Positions 1 through 12,340 of a DNA stretch of 64,000 nt are shown here, one piece after another. Source of the stretch: Rhynchonema sp. JSB1_4 (lineage: Eukaryota; Nematoda; Chromadorea; Monhysterida; Xyalidae); assembly GCA_030248065.1 (NCBI GenBank), contig JASAMV010002293.1, forward strand, positions 93,815 to 157,814, given 5' to 3'. The notes under the pieces were generated by a model. That model saw nothing but the letters and a program-made list of their open reading frames with translations. It made no database searches and was not told the origin of the DNA. Position 1 is the first letter of the stretch; every line of letters starts with the position of its first letter. The translations under genes were made by a program, and so were the position numbers.

Positions 1-30
1 TGGGTCGGACTGGTGCAGTGGAGGTTCACC

Positions 31-640
31 AGTTGCTTTCTTTAGTTTTAGGTTAGGTATAGGTAGGCTCTTTCTTTAGGTAGGTTCCATCTTTAGGTAG
101 GTTCGTTCTTTAGGTTAGGTAGGCTCTTTCTTTAGGTAGGTTCCATCTTTAGGTAGGTTCGTTCTTTAGGTATAGGTAGGCTCTTTCTTTAGGTAGGTTC
201 CATCTTTAGGTAGGTTCGTTCTTTAGGTATAGGTAGGCTCTTTCTTTAGGTAGGTTCCATCTTTAGGTAGGTTCGTTCTTCAGGTATAGGTAGGCTCTTT
301 CTTTAGGTAGGTTCCATCTTTAGGTAGGTTCGTTCTTTAGGTATAGGTAGGCTCTTTCTTTAGGTAGGTTCCATCTTTAGGTAGGTTCGTTCTTTAGGTA
401 TAGGTAGGCTCTTTCTTTAGGTAGGTTCCACATTTAGGTAGGTTCGCTCTTTGGGTATAGGTGAGCTCTTTTTTAGGTAGGTTCCATCTTTAGGTAGGCT
501 CGTTCTTTAGGTATAGGTAGGCTCTTTCTTTAGATAGGTTCCATCAGGGTAGGTTCGCTCGTTAGGTATAGGTACGATACCCATAGGAACCCTCTTCAGG
601 CAGGTTCTTGCTCTGAGTCGACTCGTTCTTTGGTCCACCC
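31..640. repeat. Minisatellite, about 57-bp period, TTTAGGTAGG-rich
   Basis: About ten copies of a unit built from three sub-blocks, each carrying TTTAGGTAGG followed by a different tail (CTCTTTC, TTCCATC, TTCGTTC). The array is regular from about 60 to 430 and decays after 430. The TTAGG core resembles arthropod-type telomere repeat, but the long unit and interior position make this a minisatellite rather than a telomere. Confidence 0.85.
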
Positions 641-976
641 CCTCTTTATTTTTCGGTATGATATTTGGGTACACGTTTTCTTGTCTATATTTCTTTTCGG
701 TAGCTGTTTCTACACGTGGGATCTTCCTTGAGTGAGTTTTCTCAACACACAAGATCTTGCTGGGAAAGCTTGACAATAATGCAGAGACAAATACTGCGCG
801 TTGCCCGTAAGCAGCAGGCGATCGGCCAACGGAATTAAGAAAGTACATTCGTATATCACATGCAAACCCTGGTGCGCTGGTCAAATGTAAACAAACCGCA
901 CAGACTGACAATGTCATCTGTCTTGCATTGCCTGATGTTTTTAACAATGGCATTAGGTTGTCGATCTTGACACATC

Positions 977-2106
977 TCTGCCACCTTCACGTCCCTGTTT
1001 TTTTACATTCCCTTCATTTTCTCAGCCTCTCTCATGCATATTCATTCTCATTTTCATGCATTCCATCACTTTCTGTTTTATTTCCAAATTTTTACCATTC
1101 CTTTTATTTTTTCCACATACGCACTTTCCTGCTTCCTTATCATCAACACTTGCAGACTTTTTCTTCTTATTTTATACGCCTTTAACCGGCACATTTTCGT
1201 ATCCTACATCCCCTTCATTTTGCACCACACTCTTTTCCTTGCATACATATGCATTCTGACTTCCGTATTTTTTCCATCCGTTAATTTTTTGCGCACACAG
1301 TCTCCTACTTGGCATGGGCATTCTCACTTGCATATTTCTATTCTCGTTATTTCAACGGCATTCTCACCTGCATGTTTCCCACCTGCATATTTTTATTCTC
1401 TCTGTCTCATAGGCATTTTTATTTGCATATTTTGTATTCTTGTTCTTTCAACGGCATTCTCACTTGCATCTTTTTATTCTCTTTCTTTCGTATCCATACC
1501 CTTTGCATATTTTTTATTCTCTCTCTTTCATATAAATTCCCACTTGCATACTTTGATTCTCTCTGTTTCATAGGCATTCTCACTTGCATATTTTATTCTT
1601 ATTCTTGTTGTTTTAACGGCATTCTAAACGGCATTATCACCAGCATTTTTTATTCGCCCTCTTTTATATGCATTCCCACTTGCATTTTTTATTTTTTTTC
1701 TCTTTCATATGCATTCCCACCTGCATATTTTTATTCTCTCTGTTTCATAGGTATTCTCACTTGCATATTTTTTATTCTCGTTCTTTTAACAGCATTATCA
1801 CTTGCATTTTTTATTCTCTCTGGTTCATACGCATTCCCACTTGCATTTTTTATTTTTTCTCTTTCATATGCGTTCCCACCTGCATACTTTCATTCTCTCT
1901 GTTTCGTAGGCATTCTCACTTGCATATTTTTGTTCAAAACATTCGTTCTAGCTCGCTCGATTTTATGCATTCCATTCCCTTTCACATTTACAATCTTCCT
2001 CTTGCATAATTGACTCTCAATTGCGTATTTTTATGCTTACATTGCACGTTCTCACACTCTCTATCATTCATACAGTATGCATTTTCACTTGCACAGGCTC
2101 ACATCT
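977..2106. repeat. Pyrimidine-rich minisatellite built on CATTCTCACTTGCATATTTT
   Basis: Imperfect tandem copies of a roughly 40-base unit alternating CATTCTCACTTGCAT with T-rich and TTCTCTCTGTTTCATAGG-like stretches. It is enclosed exactly by the 16-bp inverted pair 961-976 and 2107-2122, so it looks like the loop filling of a foldback unit. Long open frames on the + strand here (up to 234 codons) translate to low-complexity Phe/Ser/His/Cys repeats and are not treated as genes. Confidence 0.75.
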
Positions 2107-3570
2107 GATGTGTCAAGATCGATATTCGTGCCAAATTGACTGATGCTATGAAACATGAATGAATGACTTTTCGTGAAAATGAAAAAAATGTATCACTCAC
2201 TACACCTAACCAGCACGATTTTCACAGGATAATTCGAACGTTAATTCGTTGGCGTAGTTAGTATCGTCGGTATCAGTAAAATTAAGACCAAGCCCCAACA
2301 AAAGACCAACCCCCTTTTTGTGTGCAGCGTGTAGCTGGCAAACTATTCTAAACATTCACCAAAAATTTTGTCTCAAAACGCTATGTACATTGAGTTACAG
2401 CATGTTGAAAACACCTGCTAGTCCCCGTTGGGGGTTGGTCTAGTTTCTTATTTTTGAAAAAGAAAACCAAGTTGGTTGGCGGAGGAATTTTCGCGGACAA
2501 AAAAGACCAAGCCCCAAAGCACGCGACCCCAACACACACACACACACACACAAGATTGCTTCAGCACATGATTGTTGCATAATACCCCAGCTGTGTGTGT
2601 GTGTTGTATTAGGGACTTTACGCTCTCTCGGTGAGTGCGTCGCTGCTGGCCCGATCATTACGTTTATAATGTATCGTAAGGCGGCTTGGCTGTTGGCGTC
2701 TTTAGCACAGTGGCAAGCATATCTGACTGTGGTTGTGAGAGCCACGAGTTCGAAGCTTCTCACAGACAAGCTTTTTGATGTTTTTCTTTATGTTTTCAAT
2801 GTGTAAATATCAATGATTTCAACAAACAGAAACCAATCGCTTCACACCCGACGTTTGCTTCAAAATACAATCAGAAAAACCCGGCCCAAAAAATCGGGCC
2901 GGATAGGACCGGGCTGACTTTTTCTGAATCCGGCCATGCCGGACCGAGGTAACCTGATTCCCACCTCTGTAACAAGCATTTTGAATGATAATGCTGCATT
3001 TAAGACGTTTTCATGAACCCCGTATTGAATCATTTTCAAGCAGGCGAAAAATAAATGGCAGAGAAAATGGGGGTTGGACTATTTTTCGGTTTTCAACTGC
3101 TCCGCCAAGGGGCTTGGTCTATATTTATTTTTTTGTGAACTAAAACCAACCGACAAATTGCTTTGTTTTTGCTTGGATATGATGTTTCAAAGTCTACTTT
3201 TGTTTCTATGATGATCAGCAAGCTCCCTTACGTAGCCATGCCAAACATCAGCCTACCGAACCAAACCGTGTTGGAAATGCGGTCAGGCCAACTTCAAACG
3301 CTTTTTTCTCGAAAAAGTGGTTTGGGGGTTGGTCTTATTTTTACTGATACCGACGGTATGTAATTGCAGCGGGCCGCACAGGCAATACGCCATAAGAAGT
3401 GATGCATACGTATTATTTGAGTAGATTCTGCTCATTAATCGGGTGCGGCTGATTCGGCTATCAGGGTTGCCCTAAAAGTGTGTTGTGCGCGGTTTCTACC
3501 CGTTTTCTCACGGGCGAATCCCATGTGAATACTACCGTAATCGTACATTCGCATTATTGTGTAGAAGTAG

Positions 3571-3766
3571 TCTTAGCTCAGGCCTAGGTCAGGTTTAGGC
3601 TTCGGTTAAAGTCAGCCGTAATGCAGGATTAGCCTAAGCTAAGGATTAAGAATAGGCTAGGCTTAGGCTCAGTTTCGGATTAAGCTAAGGATATCTTTAG
3701 GTTAGCTAAGGATTAGGCTTACGTTAGGCTGACTAAGCATAGGTTAGGCTTGGGTTAGGTAGGTGG
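3571..3766. repeat. Degenerate TTAGGC/TTAGG-like tract
   Basis: A run of TTAGGC, TTAGGTTAGG and CTAAGGATTAGGC words, ending in GGTTAGGTAGG directly before the right inverted-repeat copy at 3767. The pattern resembles decayed nematode-type telomere repeat (TTAGGC) mixed with TTAGG. It is interior and highly degenerate, so it is probably an interstitial repeat. Confidence 0.55.
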
Positions 3767-3796
3767 GGTGAACCTCCACTGCACCAGTCCGACCCA

Positions 3797-4030
3797 CCCC
3801 CTCCCGTGTACAGCGATCGCAGCCGTGGCACTGCGGCCGGGTCCCTTCGACCACTCGACCGCTGGTGCTGCTGCCCGATGCGCCCCCTCCGCCCAACGTC
3901 CCCCCTTCCACATGTCCGATCACATCTGAAGACCCATCCGACCACCCCCCTGATGTCCCTGGACCCCCCAGAGCATCACAACCACCAACACCCTCCCCTC
4001 CCATCCGATTAGCGCATCCCCAGTCATTGT
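3797..4030 (+). other. GC-rich block with a proline-rich open frame, possible retroelement remnant
   Basis: About 230 bases of C-rich DNA quite unlike its AT-rich surroundings. One + frame runs open from inside the inverted repeat (about 3770) to a stop near 4030 and encodes a Pro/Ser/Thr/Asp-rich peptide with no domain I recognise. Such C-terminal proline-rich tails occur in retroelement polyproteins, but no reverse transcriptase, RNase H or integrase motif is visible next to it. It may be a 3' fragment of a retroelement or merely a GC-rich repeat. Confidence 0.3.
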
Positions 4031-6406
4031 AGTGGTGCATGCCAGACACACACAAGTGGCTCGGCGTCAGGCACAAGCACACATGCTAGTGTGCTAGCCT
4101 GATAACGCCCTGGGTCATTATTGGGTCAACAGCAGCATTAGTGTTCGTCCGCGTGTGACACGAGGGTGACGAGGGCTGACCGGGATTTGGGGGCATGCCG
4201 TTTTGGTGTGTCAAATTGTGAATTGGTTGCGTGACGTGTGTTGACACAAACACTCGGAATGAGCGCACTGATGTTTCACTCTTGACATACGCACACATTG
4301 ATGAAACATCATCGTGCCATGTGCGTACGTGTGTGGATTCAGTGTGCGGTCACAATCGCAGGCACAGCAGCAGGTGATTGACTTGAATGCACTGTTGACA
4401 ATCCCAATCAGCTATTCAGCACAATGGGCAGCTTGCACCCAATGGTGAGCGGGGCTGTGATCAAGGGCAAACACTCTGCTGAATCATGACATCTGAATGC
4501 TTGGTCACAAGTTTTCAATGCCGAGTTCCCCATCTCATCCTACACCCAATCCGAATGATGCCCAATTCATCCTAGAATGTTGTGTCAAATGCCCCGACGT
4601 GCAACAGGTGCATTTAATGTGCATCAAAAGTGTCCCTTGCCCTACACCTAGGTTGGTTCCTCTGTCATTCTCCTTCTGCGAGCACCATCACAAACTGTGT
4701 GATCATGTGACCATCTCTGGGTTCGATACAGTGGTGCACCCTTGAGGGTTGTCTTCAACCCAATGCCCAATCCACTTAATGCCCACATATCCGAGCACCG
4801 TCCCCATTGTTGTGCATCAAGTGCACCAACGCACATCTGTGTCGTGCTCATGTTGTGCCCGGTGCAGTGAAACATCAACTGTGATCGCGTGACCTGCAGT
4901 CAGATTGCCGTTGGCTGACTGACTCATTTCGAACAATCGTTTTGGCCGAGGTGCCAGGCCTCATCGGTGTCTGACGATATCACAAGCTCACTTTCTGAGC
5001 CTGGGCGGCAGGATAAGCATTCTCCTCGTTAAATGAGTGCAAAAGAGCACCACCGAGATGCCACTGGACTAAACGGAGAGAAACTTGCGTGGCACATCAC
5101 AAAAAATGATCGATATTTTCGATAATATTCTGTATCCCGATCCCGAGCAAGGCAGTGTGCGGCGCACACTGTTTTTCTGATTTTGGTTTGGATTAAAATA
5201 GCAGACCCGCAGCACACGGCAAAAACATCACCAGAAAATGGCGAAGCTCTCTGAAACTGTTGTTCCAAGTTGCTGTTTTATTGTGCGCCGTTACGTTTCC
5301 CATTCACGGTGTGAAACATCAGCCCACCAGCTGGCCGCCCTTGAGTGCACAGTCCAAACGGACCCGGGACATCTGTGATGAATAGCAACTAGACGATCGT
5401 TTGCCAGCACACGGGGCTTAGCCATCAGCTACCTACATACATCGTTCAGCAATTGAACTTTTGGTTTATTTGTGATGGCACCCTTGCCTTTTGCAAGTAA
5501 AGTGCTTGATGAACACACCCATGCTTGTTTTTGTTACATTATATGTGATCCCACAAACGGGCCGTGGATTTGGATTCAGTCTGTTTCTTGCATTACAGAG
5601 TACAAGTTAGAGGTCGTTTGTCTGTTGTTGTTTGCACCCCGTTTGTTTGACCGGTGATGTTGCTGTTTCTTGCGAATATGTTTGTACAGACTGGTTGTGT
5701 CAAAAAGGTTGTGTTTTTCTGAAGTCCCGTCAAAATACAATTTCCATTGAAGATCAGTTGGTAATGTTTCATCTATGTATACATGTCCATGTGGCATGAT
5801 GCAATGTGTTTGTGGTTGTTGTTCACATTTCACTTGTTGTTTGTCTGTATGTACCTGCTGTGACTAGAAGTCCACATTCAGTGCGGACGCAACAGAACAT
5901 CGTCAGTATTGTTTAGAGAGGCAAATTATTTTTGAGATGCCAGGGCAACTTCAGGGGCTGTTCTTTCGCACTCGCTGCGCTGTTTCCTAGATTTGGAATA
6001 TTAGTGCTGAATGACACACCGTCATATTTGTGGCTTGTGGGACGATTTACATACTGATGAACACAATAGATGTTTTTCAAGACGTTTCGTGCCCAATCAG
6101 GTGCGCTCCTTCACACCATCAGCGTGCTTACAACACTCAGCTAAAAGGAGCAGGTCCGGGATTAACGCAACTGCGTTTACCTTCTACATTATGCACTGCA
6201 CCGATCACGAGCTCGAAACGCACCCGAAACGACTAAAAACGATGGTAAAAACGTGTAGGTCCAGTCCAATCTCTTCACAGTTCAACTGTGTTATCCTCTG
6301 CCTGTATAAGAGGATTCGAACAGTTTCGATCAACAACTGTTGTGATTGTGATGCATGATTTATATCAAATCGGCTTTTTTATAATAACAAACAGGTGTTT
6401 GATGTT
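4031..6406. other. Intergenic region, no gene seen
   Basis: I see no convincing exon. The stretch carries four copies of the dispersed GTGAAACATCAG-type motif (about 4269, 4301, 4867 and 5311). Confidence 0.5.
5311..5323 (+). repeat. Dispersed motif B copy (GTGAAACATCAGC)
   Basis: One of about a dozen exact or near-exact copies in the window; others near 4269, 4867, 6400, 9219, 17871, 35809, 36210, 58761, 61409, 63607 and 63656, in both orientations. No shared longer flank was found by eye. Confidence 0.6.
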
Positions 6407-8131
6407 TCACACAGCAGCAACATCAGTGATCGCCTTGCATCGATCCTTCAACCTGCACTCAACACAAGTTTCCACCCCTTCAGTTGGTGTCCCTTTGTCC
6501 TCTTGGTCATCAACTGGCGACTGTTCCAGCACAGTCGTTGCGATCTGCTCTGGAATCGCAGCTGCTGCCTCGCGCACTATGCCGTTGCCTGAATTTGGAT
6601 AAAATATAGCATTAGTGCCGTGTAGCAAGGGCGAGTGTGCCTATACTGTGATCGCGCTGTCATCACTTATTAAATGCGATTTCTTCCTGATACTTTGCTG
6701 CACGGCCATGGAGACTTGGAAATCGGAAGAATAAAACAAGGACAAATGGCCGTCCTGTGCACTGGCACTGACGATGACCTGGTGCACCGCCCGTCTGTGA
6801 AAACTAGTCGAAATTTGCAACGCGACAAAAAACGCGGTGTTCAAAATTTTCTGTTCCCGTTGGATGAATGGGCATGGTATGGCAGGCAGCGCACGTGCAA
6901 TTCTAGTATAATTTTGTATTGGACCAACTCGTTCCGTTGAACACCGACCGTGTTTCGAGAAATAGGTCCATCCGGCCACGCTGTCTTTCTGCTGCCAGAT
7001 GTTGGCGCGTTGTGCTGAAAGGGCACGCGACCGAAGCAGACGTTGACGCAGACTGTAACCGTGCGCCATGCCGTGGTCCGACGATTGGTAGAACAGTTTC
7101 TACATATGTGATTTGTTATGTATTTTTGTTCCTTTTCTCACGATATTAATTCAAAAAATGCTTACCGCGGTCGGAGTTCGAGGGCGGCTTTCGCCGGTGA
7201 CCGTACGCGGATTGAATGGGGCACGAAAACCACCTGTGGAAAATAGGAATCGAAAATAGTGAATTTTTGTGCCCTGATTCAAAAAGGCCCGTGCAGCTAC
7301 AAACTTTCCGACAAGTTCAGGCTCAGATTATCGCGGTCGAACCGAGTGCTGCCCTGGTACAAAGACGGGTGATCTGTGAAACAAAAAGAAAAGAGAACAT
7401 TTTTTATTGAATGCAATGAAAGAGAAAATCATCCTCCTACCATCCGCCGATCGGACCGTGTCAAATCCGTCCGAGTCACTGCTGTACCGAGAGCGGCTGT
7501 CCAGCCCCAATGAGTTCAACATACTCAACGGCGGGTCCTTGATGGACATCGACTTTTTGCGACCTGGTGGCTTGCTGTTCCGACGCGTGATGTGTGCTAA
7601 TTTGACCACCATGATGCGGCGTGCGGATATGCTGAAATGTTGTCGCTGTCAATTTGGCGCTTTTGCGAAACTGACGATCACCAAAGCACACAACCACCCG
7701 GTTTCCAGACAACAGTACGCAGACTTACGTATCAACTTTGTTGTAAAACCCTTTCACTCAATTTCTCATGAACGCTTTGTCTTCATGGAGGCAGAAAAAT
7801 TGTGGGGTCCCAAACCTGTCACCACAAAAAAATGTAGTGAGAGACACACGGTTCTGTGCTTTGAGCAGATACTGAAAATGCTGCGGTTATATTTTAATAC
7901 ACACATGTATTAATGCACTTGTGTTCCGTGGTGTGAAGCTTCACCCAAGCTAGGGTACCTGTGAAAACATGTGTGAACCAACCACATTGCGAGCAACGCG
8001 AACGCCAACACAATCAGTGCGATTGTGGCAATCGTCAACAAGCTCAATTGTCGCTCGATACGTTCGAAAATACCGCTGTCAATCAACCGCGATCCATCGT
8101 GCAGATTCATTATTTGATATTGCTTCGGCAT
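6407..8131 (-). CDS. Single-pass membrane protein of 277 aa, family not recognised
   Basis: Six exons join in frame: 8131-7959, 7631-7441, 7373-7305, 7233-7166, 7099-6949 and 6588-6407 (834 nt with stop). The N-terminal 29 or so residues are polar, followed by a strong transmembrane segment (about residues 30-53, LLTIATIALIVLAFALLAMW). After it come a basic stretch (RRNSKPPGRKKSMS, about 71-84), a Ser/Asp-rich stretch (SRSRYSSDSDGFD) and an acidic, Gln/Glu-rich C-terminus with a C-x2-C-x6-C cluster near the end. There is no signal peptide, so it is probably a type II or III membrane protein with a long basic, likely cytoplasmic tail. I know no matching family. The last intron holds a copy of the ACTGACGATGACC motif. 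The frame could also end after exon 3 (stop at 7297), giving a 146-aa form if that intron is retained. Confidence 0.6.
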
Positions 8132-9227
8132 GCAGAAAGTAGAAAAAGCCGATTTAGAAAATAGAGCTGACTGTTTTTTGGCCAGAAATCCAATTTTTTG
8201 TCAAACAAACTGCACAAAGAAAAACACAACATCAGCAGCTATGCCCGTTACAAACCTTCGCGTGTGACGTGTGTTATTTCCGGGGTGGTTTAGTATTCCG
8301 TCATTCGGTCTCAAGCCGTCGTCGGTCGGCAGTCACGTCTGCAGGCACAACATGAAATGATGATTTATGAATTCCGATCACTTGCTATTGCTCCGTCGAG
8401 CCACTGGAGGATTAGCAACTGAATGTATAATTGTGGTAATTTGTCTTGTTGTGCCATGTGTACCGAGCCATGTACTGTATATATTGGTGTCGCGTGCAAA
8501 CCAAGAACACGGAATTTTGTGCAGTGCTTATTATCTAGAGGTAGGGATTTCTGAGTTGTCGGAAAGTTGGTCATGAAGTCGTTAAAAATAGACAGCTGCT
8601 GTACAGAATCTGGTTCCTGCTATGCCGAGACAATATTTTCCGAGACTTTCGGTGCTCCAGGTCATCACCACTGCGAAAATCCGGTTTGGCCAACTACAAT
8701 TAACAACATTTTTCAAGCGCTCATAATAAGCGAATAATTTATCATCAATGGGAAGCACAGACAGGAATAGCCACAACATAATATTATAAGACAGTAACGC
8801 TTGAAATATAAATAAAGGCACCGAAATGATATAACAATGCGCGCACCAACACATATAAATACAACGAATGATAATCATTATAAGAACGTTCTGAGAACCA
8901 CGGTTACAACGTGAACAAAAAAGCCGAATAGCAAATAGATGCTAATAAAACACAAAACGATATGCGCTACGCTTTTCTATCACAAATAGGTAAATCAAGT
9001 AAACTCAAAAGTAGAGACAAACCATACCAAAACGAGCCCGATTTCGAAGGTGGTGTGTATCCAAAACGAAAAGAAAGAGAGAAAATCATCATGCTCCACT
9101 TTGTATTCTTCAACGTGTGACATTTCAAATCAGCAGCCACGTCAGAATGTTTCACCATTCTGCCAGCTGCGAAATCGAGCTCATGTTGGTGTAGTTTGCC
9201 TTTACACGTGACCACCTGGCTGATGTT
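8132..9227. other. Intergenic region, no gene seen
   Basis: Contains one GTGAAACATCAG-type motif in reverse orientation at about 9219-9232, a few bases from the stop codon of the next gene. Nothing else is recognised. Confidence 0.5.
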
Positions 9228-12200
9228 TCACGCACTCTCCTTAGTGATCACCCTCATTTCAAGTATGCCAGCCTCGATACTCTCATCATCTTGCTGTTGT
9301 TCATTTTCGTTCTCATCTGTGGTCCCACCCGCCATCCTGGCCTTGGTCCAATCGGCCGGTTTTGCCTGAGCTGTCAAGGCGAACAGCAAGACGGCCAGCA
9401 ACATCACGGCGCAGACCAGCACCTGACCGAAATACCACGCGAATGTGAACCACAACCATGGGCTGATGCACAGAGCGAGATTGAACGAAACTCCGATCAT
9501 GATCAGCAGCATGTTCGACCATTGATGTGCGTAGAGAGTAACCGATTGCCACACACCCAGTATGTCACCGGACAGAAACAGGGATGCGAGGATATAGCAG
9601 TTCGGCTGCCAGGTGACTGACAATTCCAACCAGGCCATGCCTGATTGGGCAAGGAGACACAACACGACCAGCACGTGAGATATGGTGTTGAAGACACGTG
9701 TCTGAAAGAAAATAATACCATAAACTAGATTTTTTTGGAAAAAGCAAACATTAATACACATTGATTGAAATGAAACTCTATTTGGATCCAATTATCTATA
9801 GTTCCATTCCTGTGAAACGGGCAGTAATTGAATCAAGGCTCGCTCATTTATTGCGGCCAGTACCACAGTGATACGTTTGATGTTGGTCGCACAATGGTCA
9901 TATAAGAATTCATCAAATCAATCCTGATTTTCACGTCCTCTTAACCACTGTGCTATTTGTGATTCTCACAAAACATTTTCACCTGAAAATAACTTAGCAG
10001 AGCACCCACGTTGCCGAGGGTCTGAAACATTGTACAAGCTGCATAGTTAGTGTGCGATCGCGCAACGCAACGTCATTACCCCGTCAGTTTCCTGCTTCAC
10101 GAATCAGGAAAAAAATTTGACCAATTCTTGCAAAGTTATTGTGCGACCAATAGTAGTATAGTCCAACCACGAGCTCATGAGACGACTTTTTTGAAGTTGG
10201 CTTGCGCGGATCCAATAATGTTCCGGCTGCACGTATTTCGGAAACGAAAGAAAGAGAAACGCACGTATTTAGTAAAAACACGCTCTCCACCTCGGTGCGT
10301 AAATTCCCTTTTGACTCCCAAAACATTTTTGTGTTGAACAACGTTGCTGTTCGCGTAAGCACGCAACAATTGAGGTCAGCCAGCTGGAACTTGTCATCAT
10401 GTCTCTCAGCCCATTCTCTTTGTTTTGCTTTTCGAAACACGGGTAACCGGAGCATTTTTGAATCTGGCCAAGTAAGCTTTAAAAAAGTCGTCTCATGAGC
10501 TCGTGGCTGGACCATACGCCTTTTATCCTGCTTTGATCGAAGAGAGGTGCAAGAGAACATCGTCAGAGTAAACAGACTCGTCTCAGAATTTTGGTGCCAC
10601 ATGACAGATCAATGAAATGCACAGAAATCCCCCACCAAACACACCTGCATGGTGAGTGTCTTGCACATCTTGATTCGTTCACGAAACACCACCAGAACAA
10701 GAGCGGCCACAAACTGAATGAAAAATACGGCGCCAAGAAAATATCCGCATTCAGCTGGCTTGTGGTGGTATTCTCTATTCATTCGCAGTGGCGCAACGAA
10801 TACCAGCCAGGTCCAGACCATTGTGCGACTGAACACGTTGATCAGAATAGTCCAAGTGGGCAAACTTGACAGAATACGGCCCAGCGGTGCTTGTTTATGG
10901 GGATTGTTTTTATCATCCGTAGTTTTGGTCGCGAAAATCTGTTTGGATTTCCCTGTCAGGAGACGGTCCAGCTCCTGGCCAGTAATGTAGGGCTGTCGTT
11001 GCGGCTGGTCATTGTAGATCAACAACCACAAGACAGCCAGCACAAGTGTCAAAGTGGCGAGAATTGATCCGAAGATAAAGTTGGCCGCCTCAGCCGAATG
11101 GAACAACGCTGCCGTCGGGTAGAGTAGCGCAGCGGACAGTGAAGCGGGCAGCATCAGCACGGTCATGAACAGGGCGCGGGTTCGAACCGAGGCCCAGACT
11201 CGGATGACGCAACCGATGATCGGGAATACAGCGCCCAATGACAGCCCGCAGAGCAGACGCGTGGTCACGATGAGCCAGAACGACTCCAGATTGACCCCGA
11301 TCGGCAACAGGGCCACTCCAATCAGGCTGGCGCACAAGGCGCAGAAGAACGGCACTCTGGCCCCGTAATACGTGCAAAGTAGACCCCATATCAGCACACT
11401 GGTGATGGCCCCGGTCAGACCGACCACACTGGTGAACAGGGTCTCCTCGTAGTCGTTCCACAGACGAAGACCCAACATTCGGTCGTACGCGTCGAGACTG
11501 CTCGATAGAGTCGGAGTGCGATTGGTCTGAAACATTATATGGAATCTGGTGATTGGTCACGTCAAGTGATTTTTTTGTGAGAATATTTTGTAATTTCGAA
11601 CAACATAATAGTTCGTTATTAGCTGTCTGCGAACCACTTTTACGGTGGTCGAAAGCAGTGGCATTAGTAAATATCGAAAATATCTCTTGTAGAAAGGTCA
11701 CGCGACGAAGGAAAGACAGGACCGGACCGGAACCGGCGGACCAGGTCATCGTCAGTGTGAATGCACCATATATGTGTTCACGCGTGATCCCAAACTTATC
11801 ACTAAAACTCAGTTAAAAATCTTAAAAAGGCAAACCAAATTCTAAGCTTAAAGAAATTTTACACCAAAACCGAACCTTCTCGCGACGTTCAGTCTCCGTG
11901 GTAAATTCTTGACTTTCCTCGTCGAAAAGTTCGCTGTTCTGTTTTGTGGCCGCTATCAAGTTTGGCAGCGGAGTTGTGCTGGCAACGACACGCGATATCA
12001 GACTTGTGGTCGCGTTGGCCGTCGAATCCTGGCCTGGGTCCGAATCTGGGTCCAGATCTGAGCCGAGATCTGCACTCGTTGGTTCGGTATCGTTTGAAGA
12101 CACATCGCGGGGAAATCTGAAAGCTTTCTGTTATCTGTTTTATAAACCCTGATTGAAAAATACCGAAAACTAAAAAAATTTATTTTAATACCTGCTTTGT

Positions 12201-12340
12201 TCCAGTGTCAATTTCAAGGGAGGTGGCACCTTCGACTCCGAAATGTAGTAGAAGTGAATCAGGAGAAAATTTGCAAAAATAAGCGTAATTGATAAAAACA
12301 GTATCAGCAGAATCTGATGTCGCACCCAACACTGGCACAT
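9228..12340 (-). CDS. SLC17-like major facilitator transporter (organic anion or phosphate type), 594 aa
   Basis: Five exons: 12340-12192, 12116-11876, 11526-10645, 10021-9983 and 9701-9228 (1785 nt). Exon 1 holds the first membrane helix. Exon 2 encodes a long acidic Asp/Ser/Thr loop with N-glycosylation sites, as in the lumenal or extracellular loop 1 of SLC17 carriers. Exon 3 carries helices 2-8, including the RLLCGLSLGAVFP stretch that matches the conserved R-x-x-x-G-x-x-G-x-x-x-P motif of this family, and an IFSSLP-like loop before helix 7. Exons 4-5 carry helices 9-12 and an acidic C-terminal tail. SLC17 members move organic anions, glutamate or phosphate across plasma or vesicle membranes; the substrate cannot be told here. 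A strong acceptor (TTCAATTCCAG) lies 22 bases before the ATG, so a 5' leader intron or trans-splice site is likely. Confidence 0.8.
10155..10520. mobile_element. Inverted-repeat (MITE-like) element in the transporter intron
   Basis: The left arm (about 10155-10240) and right arm (about 10435-10520) are imperfect reverse complements around GAGCTCATGAGACGACTTTT. The centre (about 10342-10400) closely matches the centre of another inverted-repeat element at 45.87-46.17 kb, although the arms differ. No coding capacity. Confidence 0.6.
11741..11757 (-). repeat. Dispersed motif A copy
   Basis: CCAGGTCATCGTCAGTG, the reverse of the ACTGACGATGACCTGG motif, followed by TGAATGCACC. Other copies at 6766-6788, 16054-16076, 30872-30894, 31790-31812 and 55335-55357, and a weaker one near 15956-15982. 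Gene-associated copies sit in introns or gene flanks. Confidence 0.6.

Larger units (their letters stand above)
1..3796. repeat. Composite repeat block bounded by a 30-bp perfect inverted repeat
   Basis: Bases 1-30 are the exact reverse complement of bases 3767-3796. Inside lie a perfect 16-bp inverted pair (961-976 with 2107-2122) and a 30-of-32 inverted pair (2265-2296 with 3324-3355), plus two minisatellites. No transposase reading frame is visible. The outer pair could be terminal inverted repeats of a non-autonomous or foldback element, but the left copy touches the window edge, so no target duplication can be checked. In the right-hand orientation the 30 bp also reads as an open proline-rich frame continuing to about 4030, so the two copies could instead be opposite-facing fragments of one longer repeat. 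Confidence 0.6.

Noticed and set aside
31..640. A true chromosome end (telomere)
   Set aside because: The unit is about 57 bp with variable tails and the tract is followed by other repeats and genes; simple TTAGG or TTAGGC arrays are absent.
1034..2013. Long + strand open frames (179 and 234 codons)
   Set aside because: They translate the pyrimidine minisatellite into Phe/Ser/Cys/His repeats and follow its period; no domain or splice support.
9291..9620. 109-codon + frame over the transporter's last exon
   Set aside because: Shadow of the minus-strand coding exon, whose membrane helices and splice phases fit the transporter.
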